64,000 bases of DNA, from positions 62,001 to 126,000 of the forward strand of contig JAAFJP010000007.1 in the NCBI GenBank assembly GCA_013298125.1. Reading direction: 5' to 3'. Made by a program: the position numbers and the translations under genes. Under the pieces are notes generated by a model. That model did not search any database and was not told where the DNA came from. It was given only the letters and a program-made list of their open reading frames with translations. Positions within the stretch are counted from its first letter, which is position 1; every line of letters begins with the position of its first letter. Shown here one piece after another: positions 16,441-25,237 of the stretch. Source of the stretch: Cytophagales bacterium. Its GTDB lineage: Bacteria > Bacteroidota > Bacteroidia > Cytophagales > Spirosomataceae.

Positions 16441-17823
16441 TTAAAATTTAAGGGATGATTTGAATGATAAATAAGTAATATTTTGTCCTTTACCAGTCTC
16501 TTTTACGTACTGTCCCGCTTGAAAATAAGCAAAGTCTGCCGCAAAAGAAATATGATTATTGAGGATGTAATTGGTTTCTAATGAATACTGTGTTCCGATT
16601 TCACGATTTGTGGAGGCATACAGTTTCTCTCGGTTGGGTCTCAACTGTGCCATGCCTGGCGAATACGTACCGTCTTGATTGCTATTGCGTTGCATAAAAT
16701 AAACGCCCGCTTGCAAAAATAACTTTTTTGTTGGATTTAGTTTGATGTACGGGTTAATATTTTCAATATTCGATGAACCAATGGGGGCAGCCAAACCGTA
16801 CGAAGGCTTCGAGAAAATGAGATTGTACGTATTCAAAACATTATCTGTACGGTCTTTATCACCCGAAATATAGTTGCCAGCCACGCCCACAATCACGTTG
16901 TTTTTCTCTGATAATTTGTAGTTTACATCCGCCGAAAGTCCAAAAGCGTTGATTTTTTGTTCATTGAAAGTACCCGTTTGATACGTTCCTTCTAATTCAT
17001 AATTAAACGTTGGATTCTGCGAAAATACCCTAAATCCGTAGTTTTGACGGTTTTCTTTGCCTGCTACGTAGTTGTATTTGCGTTGGTCGGAGGTGAAATT
17101 TAGGAAATAATAATCCAACAAAAATTGCTTTGGTACGACTACCTCATTAGCATATACGCCCATCACAAAATCCTTCAAAGATTCATCGTCAAATGCTTCT
17201 GGTTTTGAAATCACGGGCGACACCGCCAAGAAGTCAAATTTACGTTTGGCATTTTTATATTTCAAAATGGCAGCATCAAAAGTTAAGCGAGTATTTGGTC
17301 CTTCTCTAAATGTTAAAATTCTATTGTTGCCATAACCCATTTCTTGTCTTCCCAAACGTAATTGCCAGTTTTTATTTATATTCCAATCCAAAAATGCTTG
17401 GTGAACGCTCAACGCATTTTCGTCAATTTCAGGCGTTAGCGGATTGGGATTGAACAAACGAAGGGTATTGTTGAGTTGAAAAAATACTCTTACATCCGAC
17501 CCAATTTCTAAATTGGCGTGTGCCATAATTCTGTGCCAAACTTGCCCTGTCGAAACTTCCTTGAAAGTAGGAGGAACATCGCCAAAGTTTTGATTTTCAA
17601 AGTATTGATACACTTCTCTAACCTCACCACCTACCGAAAGAAAGGTGTTTTTTCCCAAAGACATATACTTCAATTTCTCCGTACCAATTTTGGTAGAATC
17701 GTTTTTGAATGCCTTGAAATTATCATTATATCTCAAAATACTGATAGGATTTTGAGGGGCTTGGGCGGTTATGATTTCGGTGGTAAATAATAGTCCTAAG
17801 ACTATCAATATAAACTTTTTCAT
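16441..17823 (-). CDS. Alginate-export-type outer membrane porin
   Basis: 460 residues with signal peptide (MKKFILIVLGLLFTTEIITAQ). The conserved Alginate_exp features are visible: FLSVGGEVREVYQYFENQNFG, HRIMAHANLEIGSDVRVFFQLNN, HQAFLDWN, LRLGRQEMGYGNNRILTFREGPN. In this family the barrel of about 18 strands sits in the outer membrane; many members are not alginate exporters but general channels, so the substrate is open. It heads an operon with DoxX and has a promoter region closely similar to that of the pirin gene. Confidence 0.85.
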   Translation of the reverse strand: MKKFILIVLGLLFTTEIITAQAPQNPISILRYNDNFKAFKNDSTKIGTEKLKYMSLGKNTFLSVGGEVREVYQYFENQNFGDVPPTFKEVSTGQVWHRIMAHANLEIGSDVRVFFQLNNTLRLFNPNPLTPEIDENALSVHQAFLDWNINKNWQLRLGRQEMGYGNNRILTFREGPNTRLTFDAAILKYKNAKRKFDFLAVSPVISKPEAFDDESLKDFVMGVYANEVVVPKQFLLDYYFLNFTSDQRKYNYVAGKENRQNYGFRVFSQNPTFNYELEGTYQTGTFNEQKINAFGLSADVNYKLSEKNNVIVGVAGNYISGDKDRTDNVLNTYNLIFSKPSYGLAAPIGSSNIENINPYIKLNPTKKLFLQAGVYFMQRNSNQDGTYSPGMAQLRPNREKLYASTNREIGTQYSLETNYILNNHISFAADFAYFQAGQYVKETGKGQNITYLSFKSSLKF

Positions 17824-17857
17824 CTTCTTATTTTTAAAATCACTTAAACCTATCGGT

Positions 17858-17940
17858 TTTGATGATACAAAGATACTACCTCTAAATACCCTATTTCAAG
17901 GTAATATTTGCTTGATTAATGGTATTTTTTTCGGTTTTAC
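17858..17940 (-). promoter_or_regulatory. Porin promoter, member of duplicated regulatory region
   Basis: On the minus strand: TACCTTGAAATAGGGTATTT (operator-like, 17879-17903) and then -7 box TATCTTTG (17868-17875). About 80 bp is recognisably the same as the pirin upstream region at 18791-18874. The region overlaps the pirin stop codon by a few bases. Confidence 0.6.
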
Positions 17941-18773
17941 CCTCTAAACGGTAACAATTCCCCCATCTCCCCACGACCATAACGGCGTTTGGTATCAGCC
18001 ATTTGTTCGGGCGTTGTCATCACGAAAGGTCCTCCATAGGTGATTTGTTCGTTTAGTGGTATGCCAGTTCCGAACATAAATTCTAAGCCATTTTCTCCAC
18101 CATTCACTACGATTTGATTGCCTTCTGTCGAAAAATTGACCATACTTTGGGTTAAGATTTTCTGACCATCAGCATCACCCATTCCGTTTAGTGAGTAGAT
18201 AAATGCCATTTCCTGAGCATCCAAGGTGATTGATTTCCCAGCATTCAAAAAAATGTGCAGTAAATTCACTGGCGTAACCATTTGATAATCAGTTCTTTGA
18301 TTTTCAAATTCACCATGAACAATTCTTACTTTATAATCGTCCGTGATTACTTCTGGTACTTCGTTGGGTTTGGCGTGAATAGCTTTGGGTGTTACCAAAC
18401 GATCCTTATCAGCATGGTTTATCCAAATCTGAAAACCGTGGGCTTCGACACCCGTAACTTTCGGAAATTCATCGTGTTGCAAACCTTTCCCCGCCTGACT
18501 GATGTGTAAGCCGCCTGGCTCAACTTCGCTCATATCTCCAAAACTATCACGGTTGATAAAACTGTTTTTGCTATCGGGCAACATATACGTCATTACGGAA
18601 ACCCCTGCGTGTGGGTGAGGACCAAAAACGGGTCTGTCCATAAGATATTCCGTAAAAACCAAAAATGGTTCGATTGGATATTGACTGGCAAACATATCCA
18701 CGCCTTTGAGTCCTGGGAAGGCGGGTTTGAAACTGAGTTTTGTATTGTTTATGATTTGCTTATTCGTTTTCAT
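17937..18773 (-). CDS. Pirin family protein
   Basis: 278 residues, bicupin. The metal site of pirins is intact: GPHPHAGVSVMTYML with ligands His-His, then HISQAGKGLQHDEFP and VEAHGFQIWIN. Bacterial pirins can act as quercetin dioxygenases or redox-linked regulators; which holds here is unknown. Predicted cytoplasmic. It is a single-gene unit sharing its promoter type with the porin-DoxX operon, so the three genes are probably co-regulated by the nearby AraC protein. Confidence 0.92.
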   Translation of the reverse strand: MKTNKQIINNTKLSFKPAFPGLKGVDMFASQYPIEPFLVFTEYLMDRPVFGPHPHAGVSVMTYMLPDSKNSFINRDSFGDMSEVEPGGLHISQAGKGLQHDEFPKVTGVEAHGFQIWINHADKDRLVTPKAIHAKPNEVPEVITDDYKVRIVHGEFENQRTDYQMVTPVNLLHIFLNAGKSITLDAQEMAFIYSLNGMGDADGQKILTQSMVNFSTEGNQIVVNGGENGLEFMFGTGIPLNEQITYGGPFVMTTPEQMADTKRRYGRGEMGELLPFRG

Positions 18774-18790
18774 GTTTTTGTTTGTTTGAT

Positions 18791-18874
18791 TTTGATATTA
18801 CAAAAATAGTGCTTCTAAATAGGGCTTTTCAAGGTATAAATTGCGTTAAAAATGGTGGTTTTTTCGGTTTTGAT
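18791..18874 (-). promoter_or_regulatory. Pirin promoter, member of duplicated regulatory region
   Basis: On the minus strand: TACCTTGAAAAGCCCTATTT (18812-18836) then -7 box TATTTTTG (18801-18808). It matches the porin upstream region along its length, including a CGAAAAAA block at the far end. Confidence 0.6.
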
Positions 18875-18955
18875 TAAATATTATGGAATCACGAAGATTG
18901 TACTATTTGATGAGTAAGTAGTCATTGTAAAAAATCCAACCAAGTTTTTGTAAAC

Positions 18956-18980
18956 TTCACCCCTCATTTTTTCAGCCTCA
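18956..18980. promoter_or_regulatory. Shared 25-bp element, copy 1 (candidate LytTR site)
   Basis: The 25-bp sequence beginning TTCACCCCTCATTTTTTC is repeated exactly at 20817. This copy lies 48 bp before the histidine-kinase gene. Exact conservation between two otherwise unlike intergenic regions points to a regulator site, most simply that of the LytTR protein encoded between them. Confidence 0.65.
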
Positions 18981-19028
18981 AAATAATTATTGCATGAGAA
19001 GTTCTGATTTTTACGTTAGTTTGCATCC

Positions 19029-20039
19029 ATGAAAGCCACTCAGAAATACCTCCTGATTCAGATTGCATTTGCCCTTGCGGTACTGGTCTGTTCGCCTAAA
19101 TTAATTTTCATTTTGGCAGACAATGCACGTTCGTTGCAAAATAATGTAAGTTGGACAGACTTTTGTGTTCAACTTATTTTTAGCTTTATTTTCGCATTAA
19201 TTATTTTGTATCTAAATGATAATCAAGCATTTAATCTTACAAAACGATTGTTATTTTCGTTTCTGATTTATCTATTTTGTACTGTTATTTTTATCCAATT
19301 ACATTTTAAGATTTTAGATATTTCAGAATCCCAAAAAATCATTAGAGTAGGTTATCATTTCCGAAATATGTTCATTTTGTGTATTTCTATTTTGACGATT
19401 CATTTCTTAAAAGCAACTCGTCAAAAACAAGAACTTATTTTAAAAAACAAAACCTTGGAAGCTGAAAATTTGAAGGCACAACTCAACAGTCTTCAACGAC
19501 AATTAAACCCTCATTTTCTGTTTAATTCGCTTAATTCGCTACAATCTTTGATGCGGGAGGACGTGGAGAAAAGTCAAATTTTTGTGCAAAATCTTTCGAC
19601 AGTTTTACGTTATTCGCTTGATTTTCAGAAAAAAGAATTAATAACCGTTTCCGAAGAATTCCAATTATTGGAAGCGTATTTATATTTACTGAAAATCCGT
19701 TTTGGAGATAAAATCAATTTGAAATTTGAGAAAGTTGAACTTGCCAAAGGTTTTTTACCACCTTTGGCTCTACAATTGCTCATAGAAAATGCAGTAAATC
19801 ATAATGAAATCTCAACACAAAAGCCCTTGACAATTCAGGTTATTTATGAAAAAGAATCTTCAACATTAAGTGTGATTAATAATTTTAGTCCTAAGCGTAA
19901 AAACACGTTAGGAGCTGGTCTTGGCTTATTTAACCTTAATAATCGTTACGAATTATTGAGTAAAAAACAAATGGAAATTACACAAAATGAGCATGAATTT
20001 AAGGTAATTATTCCTATTTTGACCAAAGAAAATAAATGA
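19029..20039 (+). CDS. LytS-type sensor histidine kinase
   Basis: 336 residues. The N-terminal ~125 residues hold four transmembrane helices; a short coiled coil follows (KQELILKNKTLEAENLKAQLNSLQ), then the His_kinase domain with the phospho-accepting His in NPHFLFNSLNSLQSLM (near 160) and an ATPase part with LLIENAVNHN and GLGLFNLNNR. No separate ligand domain is seen, so the membrane part itself is the sensor. It overlaps the response-regulator gene by 4 bp (ATGA). Partner: the LytTR regulator that follows. Confidence 0.93.
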   Translation: MKATQKYLLIQIAFALAVLVCSPKLIFILADNARSLQNNVSWTDFCVQLIFSFIFALIILYLNDNQAFNLTKRLLFSFLIYLFCTVIFIQLHFKILDISESQKIIRVGYHFRNMFILCISILTIHFLKATRQKQELILKNKTLEAENLKAQLNSLQRQLNPHFLFNSLNSLQSLMREDVEKSQIFVQNLSTVLRYSLDFQKKELITVSEEFQLLEAYLYLLKIRFGDKINLKFEKVELAKGFLPPLALQLLIENAVNHNEISTQKPLTIQVIYEKESSTLSVINNFSPKRKNTLGAGLGLFNLNNRYELLSKKQMEITQNEHEFKVIIPILTKENK

Positions 20040-20809
20040 ATATTTTAATAATTGAAGATGAAATAGAAGCCGCTAAAAACATCTTGTGGCTTTTGCAAAA
20101 AACTGAACCCAAGGCAGTAGTTGTAGGAACTATTGAAACGGTTTCGGAGGGAATTGAATGGCTAAAAAATAATCCTCAACCCGACCTTATTATCTCGGAT
20201 ATTCAATTAGCGGATGGCATTTCATTTGAAATTTTTGATGAAATAAAAGTGCAATGCCCCGTCATTTTCGCAACTGCTTACAACGAATATGCCCTCAAAG
20301 CCTTTGAAGTTCATAGCATTGATTACCTTCTAAAACCCATTGATGAAAAGGCTCTAAACAAGGCTTTTGAAAAATACAAAACGCTGAAAATCAATTCATT
20401 TGAATATATTTCAGAGAAAATTGGAAATATTTTTCAACAAAATCCTACGATTGAATCACAGTACAGAAAGAGTTTTTTGGTACGTTATCGGGAGAAAATG
20501 TTACCTATCAAAACCGAATCATTCACTTGTTTTCAGACCAAAGAAGGTTTGGTATATGGCAAAACGTCTGACGACAAATCTTACATTATTGAAAATACCT
20601 TAGAAGAATTAGAACTTCAATTACCCCCCAACGATTTCTTCCGTGCCAATCGCCAATTTATCGTTTCAAGAGAATCTATCGTTGAAATAGAATTTTACTT
20701 CAATGGTAGGTTATTACTCAAAACCAACCCTATATCTTCCGAAAATATCCTCATTAGCAAAGAGCGTGTCCCTGTTTTTAAGAAATGGTTTGAGGGATTG
20801 AAGGATTAG
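20036..20809 (+). CDS. LytTR family response regulator
   Basis: 257 residues. Receiver domain 1-120 with acidic pocket IIEDE, phospho-acceptor Asp near 55 (LIISDIQLADG), ATAYNEYA and LLKPI. The C-terminal LytTR DNA-binding domain (about 150-255) reads YREKMLPIKTESFTCFQTKEG ... FFRANRQFIVSRESI. It overlaps the kinase gene. Exact 25-bp copies in front of both the kinase and the following operon indicate autoregulation and control of the secreted operon; the link is inference. Confidence 0.93.
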   Translation: MNILIIEDEIEAAKNILWLLQKTEPKAVVVGTIETVSEGIEWLKNNPQPDLIISDIQLADGISFEIFDEIKVQCPVIFATAYNEYALKAFEVHSIDYLLKPIDEKALNKAFEKYKTLKINSFEYISEKIGNIFQQNPTIESQYRKSFLVRYREKMLPIKTESFTCFQTKEGLVYGKTSDDKSYIIENTLEELELQLPPNDFFRANRQFIVSRESIVEIEFYFNGRLLLKTNPISSENILISKERVPVFKKWFEGLKD

Positions 20810-20816
20810 ACCACAT

Positions 20817-20841
20817 TTCACCCCTCATTTTTTCAGCCTCA
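20817..20841. promoter_or_regulatory. Shared 25-bp element, copy 2 (candidate LytTR site)
   Basis: An exact copy of the 18956-18980 sequence, 113 bp upstream of the dehalogenase-like gene and just after the stop of the LytTR gene. Flanking bases differ from those of copy 1, so only the 25-bp core is kept. Confidence 0.65.
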
Positions 20842-20954
20842 CCCATTTATTCATGGTACTGTATTGAAGTTTTAGAGAATTTTGTAATCAAATTCTTTCA
20901 TAAAATACTATTACTCAAAATCTTCATCTTAGTATTCTTACTAACCAACAGCAC

Positions 20955-21977
20955 ATGAAATTATTATTGAATTCACTGGCAGTTTTTACATTATTAGGAA
21001 ATATATCCTGTAAAAAAGATGATGTCAATGCTCCAACAGTTACGCCTGTTGTCATAAAACCGCCATCCGATACAGTTTCGACAACTTCTGTATATGGAGT
21101 AATCTTACGCACGCCCGAAGCAAGATTTAAAGACTTGAAAGACTATAATTTCCAAGAAAACTACGTTTTTTTGGAAGGAACTGATAAACTCCGAATGCAC
21201 TATATTGACGAAGGAAAGACCAATAAAAAAGTCATTTTGTTATTGCACGGTAATCCTGCATGGGTCTATAATTTCAGAAAAATAGTGCCACTATTGGTTG
21301 CAAAGGGGTACAGAGTAATTGCTCCTGATTTGATTGGTTTTGGTAAAAGTGATAAACCAGCCAATCGAGCGGTGATAACTTACGAAAATCAAGTGGCTTG
21401 GACGGAGAGTTTTGTCAAAAAAATGAACTTAACCGACATCAATTTTCACGTGCAGGATTGGGGCGGATTGATAGGATTGAGAGTTGCTTTACAAAATAAA
21501 TCGCTTTTCTCTAAAATTGCTATTTCAAATACTGCCTTGATGGATGGAACTAATGTTACGCCCTATTTTAGGTCATGGCGTACAGGCTCGCAGACGGTTG
21601 CAACCTATGGTAGCGTGATGGAACAGGCAACTTTCAAGGAATTGAGTGCGGAAGAGGAAGCCGCTTACGATGCTCCCTTTCCAGAGGAACGATTTAAGGC
21701 AGCACCAAGAGAAATGCCCTTGAAAGTACCCATTTCACCAACCGACCCCGAAGGAATCAAAAACGCAACATTTAATCAGGATTTTGCTAAATGGAACATT
21801 CCGATTGTAACCATTTTTAGCATAAAAGATGATATTTTCAAAGGTGAAGAATTGAAAATTCAGCAATTCGTTGGAGCAAAAGGACAGCCACATTCCGTTG
21901 TGAAAGATGCTGATCATTTTATCAGAGAAGACCAACCGCAGGTAATGACGGATTTGTTGAGTACGTTTTTTAAGTGA
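20955..21977 (+). CDS. Haloalkane-dehalogenase-like alpha/beta hydrolase lipoprotein
   Basis: 340 residues. A lipobox-type start (FTLLGNISC) and a Pro/Thr-rich linker of ~40 residues precede an alpha/beta hydrolase fold. Motifs of the haloalkane dehalogenase subfamily are present: oxyanion HGNPAW, PDLIGFGKSDKP, nucleophile Asp168 in VQDWGG, and catalytic His321 in DADHFIRED. The Trp after the nucleophile and the Asn of HGN are the usual halide-binding positions. Known dehalogenases are usually soluble; this one is predicted to be envelope-anchored, and may act on another substrate. First gene of the operon controlled by LytSR (inference). Confidence 0.85.
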   Translation: MKLLLNSLAVFTLLGNISCKKDDVNAPTVTPVVIKPPSDTVSTTSVYGVILRTPEARFKDLKDYNFQENYVFLEGTDKLRMHYIDEGKTNKKVILLLHGNPAWVYNFRKIVPLLVAKGYRVIAPDLIGFGKSDKPANRAVITYENQVAWTESFVKKMNLTDINFHVQDWGGLIGLRVALQNKSLFSKIAISNTALMDGTNVTPYFRSWRTGSQTVATYGSVMEQATFKELSAEEEAAYDAPFPEERFKAAPREMPLKVPISPTDPEGIKNATFNQDFAKWNIPIVTIFSIKDDIFKGEELKIQQFVGAKGQPHSVVKDADHFIREDQPQVMTDLLSTFFK

Positions 21978-22007
21978 TTTTAAAGGTAAGAAAAATATTT
22001 TTCAACA

Positions 22008-22514
22008 ATGAAACGAATAGCTTTAACCATCGTCATTTTCTTATTTTTTACGAAACTGTACGCCAAAACCGATAGCTTAACGGTCTATGTTTTTCTATCG
22101 GAAGATTGCCCAGTTTGTCAAAATCAGACATTACCCTTACGTGAATTATATAAAAATTTTAAGCATAAAGGCGTTGGATTTGTGGCTGTTTTCTCAAATC
22201 CATCCTCGGCAGATTCTACGATTTTATCTTTTCGTGCGAGATACGATCTGGCTTTCCCAGCGGTTTTTGATTCAACCCAAAAAATCGCTAAACGTTTGAA
22301 GGCACAAATTACGCCCGAAGTAGTGGTTGTTAATCATGCTGAAAATGAGGCAGTTGTCTATCGTGGAGCGGTTGATAATGCCTACCCAGCCTTGGGCAAA
22401 CGTAGAACCATTGTTACCGAACATTTCCTCAACGATGCACTGACAGCTTTATTGAAGGGTTCAAAAGAATATTTGTCAAACACCAAAGCGGTGGGGTGTT
22501 ACATTACTTTTTAG
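22008..22514 (+). CDS. Secreted redoxin/thiol-disulfide protein
   Basis: 168 residues with signal peptide (MKRIALTIVIFLFFTKLYAK). Thioredoxin-like fold with CPVC (SEDCPVCQNQTLPLREL), the AhpC/TSA-like core FVAVFSNPSS and cis-Pro region AQITPEVVVV. The C-terminal VYRGAVDNAYPALGKRR is recurrent in Bacteroidota redoxins encoded next to heme c/copper monooxygenases. It lies 30 bp after the hydrolase and 18 bp before the monooxygenase. It may keep the copper or heme cysteines of its neighbour reduced. Confidence 0.82.
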   Translation: MKRIALTIVIFLFFTKLYAKTDSLTVYVFLSEDCPVCQNQTLPLRELYKNFKHKGVGFVAVFSNPSSADSTILSFRARYDLAFPAVFDSTQKIAKRLKAQITPEVVVVNHAENEAVVYRGAVDNAYPALGKRRTIVTEHFLNDALTALLKGSKEYLSNTKAVGCYITF

Positions 22515-22532
22515 TCATAAATAATCAAAACA

Positions 22533-24122
22533 ATGAAACGATTTATCATTTTTTTAATGTCTATTTTGACAGTAAAAACGGCAACGGCTCAAACGCCTAC
22601 TTTTGCCGAAAATATTGCCCCAATTATTTACAACAATTGTACAAATTGCCACCGACAAGGTGAAGTTGGTCCGATGGCTTTTACCAATTATGACGAAGTA
22701 AAATCATGGGGAAAGATGGTGAAATTCGCTACCGAAACCAGATATATGCCACCGTGGAGTCCCGATACAAAATATCGTCATTTTGTGGGAGAAAGAACGC
22801 TCACCGACAGCCAAATCAAGCAAATTAAAGATTGGGTGGACGGTGGAATGCCCCGTGGAGATGTTTCAAAAGAGCCAAAAGTCCCCTCATTTCCAACAGG
22901 TTCGCAAGTGGGTACGCCTGATTTGGTGCTGACAATGCCCGCTGATTATAAAATTCTGGGCAATGGAAAAGATGATTACAAGGTTTTTGTATTACCTACT
23001 AATCTAAAAGAAAACAAAATAGTGCGAGCCGTTGAATTCAGAGCGGGCAATAATAAAATGGTTCACCATGTACGCATGGCTTATGAATCAAAAGGGGCTG
23101 CACGAGCGAAAGACGCACTCACTCCTGAACAGGGTTATGATGGTTTTGGGAGTTTCGGAGTACAGACAGACGGAAGTTTTGATACTTGGACTCCTGGTAA
23201 AAACGTATTACAGTTTCCCGACAATATTGGTCATTCACTCCCTGCCAATTCGGATATTTTGCTTCAAATGCACTACGCTCCTTCCACAATTGCAGGCACA
23301 GACCGTTCGAGTGTTAATTTATTTTTCAAGAATACCCCTGATTTACGTCCCGTGAAAGCATTTGGAATGTTGCACGCTCATTTGACGGGTGGTGCGGCAT
23401 CATTTACTATGCCAGCCAATACTGTAAAGAAATTTTACGCCAGAAGAACCGTTCCCACGGATATGTCGGTGATGAGTATCTATCCCCATGCTCATTTGTT
23501 GTGTAGAAATTGGGAGGCTTTTGCCACCACACCAACGGGCGATACCATCAAATTGATAAAAATTAACGACTGGAATTATAAATGGCAGGGTGATTATACG
23601 TTGCCGAAGATGATAAAAATACCGAGTGGCTCAATCGTTCATGCGTATGCGACCTATGATAATACAGCCAATAATTATTTGAATCCAAACAGTCCGCCAA
23701 AGTTGGTAACACTTGGTGAAGGAACGGCGGACGAGATGTACGTTTTTGGTTACACTTATCTGGATTATAAGGCAGGCGATGAAGATATTTCACTTGTGAC
23801 TAATTCTGTAACTACTCCTAATACTGTTCTGTCAAATACGGGGCTTCCCTTTGAACATGATACCCGCCTATATCCCGTTTATCCGAACCCGATGAGTCGA
23901 GATTTTTCAGTTGGATTTTATTTGGATAAACCTATGAATGTCAATTTATCAATTTATGATATTTCAGGGCGTTTAGTCAAAACGTTTTTAGATGAAAAAA
24001 TTGCCTCTGGCGACCACATTGTGCCTTTTCATTTGGATAATCAATGGGCTGCGGGAACTTATATTTTCAAATTGCTTGGCGATAATATAGATTTATCACA
24101 AAAAATTGTGGTGACCAATTGA
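22533..24122 (+). CDS. Secreted heme c / copper type II monooxygenase-like protein with T9SS signal
   Basis: 529 residues. Signal peptide, then a cytochrome-c-like segment with CTNCH (residues 36-40), then a PHM/dopamine-beta-monooxygenase-like domain with candidate copper ligands in MVHHVRM, LQMHYAPS and IYPHAHLLCR. The last ~80 residues (LYPVYPNPMSRDFSVGF ... GTYIFKLLGDN) form a type A T9SS sorting domain, so the protein is exported across the outer membrane or attached at the surface. The substrate is unknown. Third and last gene of the operon, followed by a terminator. Confidence 0.87.
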   Translation: MKRFIIFLMSILTVKTATAQTPTFAENIAPIIYNNCTNCHRQGEVGPMAFTNYDEVKSWGKMVKFATETRYMPPWSPDTKYRHFVGERTLTDSQIKQIKDWVDGGMPRGDVSKEPKVPSFPTGSQVGTPDLVLTMPADYKILGNGKDDYKVFVLPTNLKENKIVRAVEFRAGNNKMVHHVRMAYESKGAARAKDALTPEQGYDGFGSFGVQTDGSFDTWTPGKNVLQFPDNIGHSLPANSDILLQMHYAPSTIAGTDRSSVNLFFKNTPDLRPVKAFGMLHAHLTGGAASFTMPANTVKKFYARRTVPTDMSVMSIYPHAHLLCRNWEAFATTPTGDTIKLIKINDWNYKWQGDYTLPKMIKIPSGSIVHAYATYDNTANNYLNPNSPPKLVTLGEGTADEMYVFGYTYLDYKAGDEDISLVTNSVTTPNTVLSNTGLPFEHDTRLYPVYPNPMSRDFSVGFYLDKPMNVNLSIYDISGRLVKTFLDEKIASGDHIVPFHLDNQWAAGTYIFKLLGDNIDLSQKIVVTN

Positions 24123-24172
24123 AGGTACTGTGTGATATTTTAGAGTAACTATATTGTTAATTAACTCCCATT

Positions 24173-24211
24173 AACTTCCCGAAAGTTATTTCTACTTTCG
24201 GGAAGTTTTTT
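24173..24211. terminator. Terminator of the secreted redox operon
   Basis: AACTTCCCGAAAGT pairs perfectly with ACTTTCGGGAAGTT across a 7-nt loop and is followed by a T run. It lies between convergent genes. Confidence 0.9.
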
Positions 24212-24236
24212 ATGAGACATATTTTCGAAATGTTGC

Positions 24237-25091
24237 TCAATTCGCCCGATAATCATTCGGAGTCATTCCTTCCGAAACCTTAAATGCTTTTGTGAAATAA
24301 GAAGGGTCATCAAAACCAAGCCAATAGCTGATTTCTTTGATGTTCATTTCGGTTTGTTTCAAAAGGCTTTTGGCTTCTTGCATCAACAATTGTTCAATCA
24401 AATTTTTAGGACTTTTACCCGTTTCTTCTTTGATTACTTCACTGAGGTATTTGGGCGTAATGTTCAGTTTTTCTGCATAAAAAGCCACCTCTTTGTTTTC
24501 GAGATATTGAGTGTTAATTAAACTACAAAATTCCTTGGCAATTTGTTTTTTTCGGGATGATTTTGAAGTAGGCATTTGGGTTTCAATCATCAATTTTTCT
24601 ATTTTTTCAATCATTGCCATCACCAATGCAGCCACCACCTTGGGTAAATGCTCTTGTGATTTAATAGAAATTAGAGTCTGATTAAAAAACTCAAAATCAA
24701 TGGCACTTAAAGTTATAACGTGCTGAATACCAGAGCGAAAGATAGGAGAGTCCACCAAAGGTTGAGCAATAATGGGTGACATAAAAATCTCTGGGGTAAA
24801 GAAAATGGCCGTATTTTTAAAACTCCAATTATCATCCATCCAATGCCTAATAATACTTGGACCAATGACCAATAAATCACCCGCTTTCAAAGTAAAATCT
24901 TCGATACCTACCCGCAAGTTACGCTCACCCTCATACACAAGACCAATGCCATAAAAATAATTTCGGAAAGGATAATCAGGAGAGTTTTCAGTAAACAAAC
25001 TCTGATTGGCTATAAAGAAGGATTCCTTGGTTTCGGTTTTGAGTACACCCTCTACAAAACGGTGGAATTCAAAGGTTTTTAAATCAGTCAT
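24237..25091 (-). CDS. AraC family transcriptional regulator
   Basis: 284 residues: cupin-like N-terminal sensor (ENSPDYPFRNYFYGIGLVYEG ... LKAGDLLVIGP) and C-terminal AraC domain with EVAFYAEKLNITPKYLSEVIKEETG and IKEISYWLGFDDPSYFTKAFK, ending MTPNDYRAN. No enzyme gene is next to it in an operon, so the target is unclear; it could act on the secreted redox operon, with which it is convergent, or elsewhere. Confidence 0.9.
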   Translation of the reverse strand: MTDLKTFEFHRFVEGVLKTETKESFFIANQSLFTENSPDYPFRNYFYGIGLVYEGERNLRVGIEDFTLKAGDLLVIGPSIIRHWMDDNWSFKNTAIFFTPEIFMSPIIAQPLVDSPIFRSGIQHVITLSAIDFEFFNQTLISIKSQEHLPKVVAALVMAMIEKIEKLMIETQMPTSKSSRKKQIAKEFCSLINTQYLENKEVAFYAEKLNITPKYLSEVIKEETGKSPKNLIEQLLMQEAKSLLKQTEMNIKEISYWLGFDDPSYFTKAFKVSEGMTPNDYRAN

Positions 25092-25167
25092 ACTGTGAGA
25101 TTTTACATAGAAATAGTTAAGAAATAACTTGGATTAATAGAGGGAAATATGAATAAAACTTAGAGAA

Positions 25168-25220
25168 ATAGAGGATTAGAGAAAAGGTGAAATAATAACT
25201 CTAAATCTCTAATCCTCTAT
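25168..25220. repeat. Hairpin after recQ
   Basis: ATAGAGGATTAGAGA (25168-25182) and TCTCTAATCCTCTAT (25206-25220) form a perfect 15-bp stem with a 23-nt loop, 18 bp after the recQ stop. It has no strong T run, so it may be an mRNA-stabilising or weak terminating structure. Confidence 0.55.
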
Positions 25221-25237
25221 GTTTAATTTTTAGTTCT

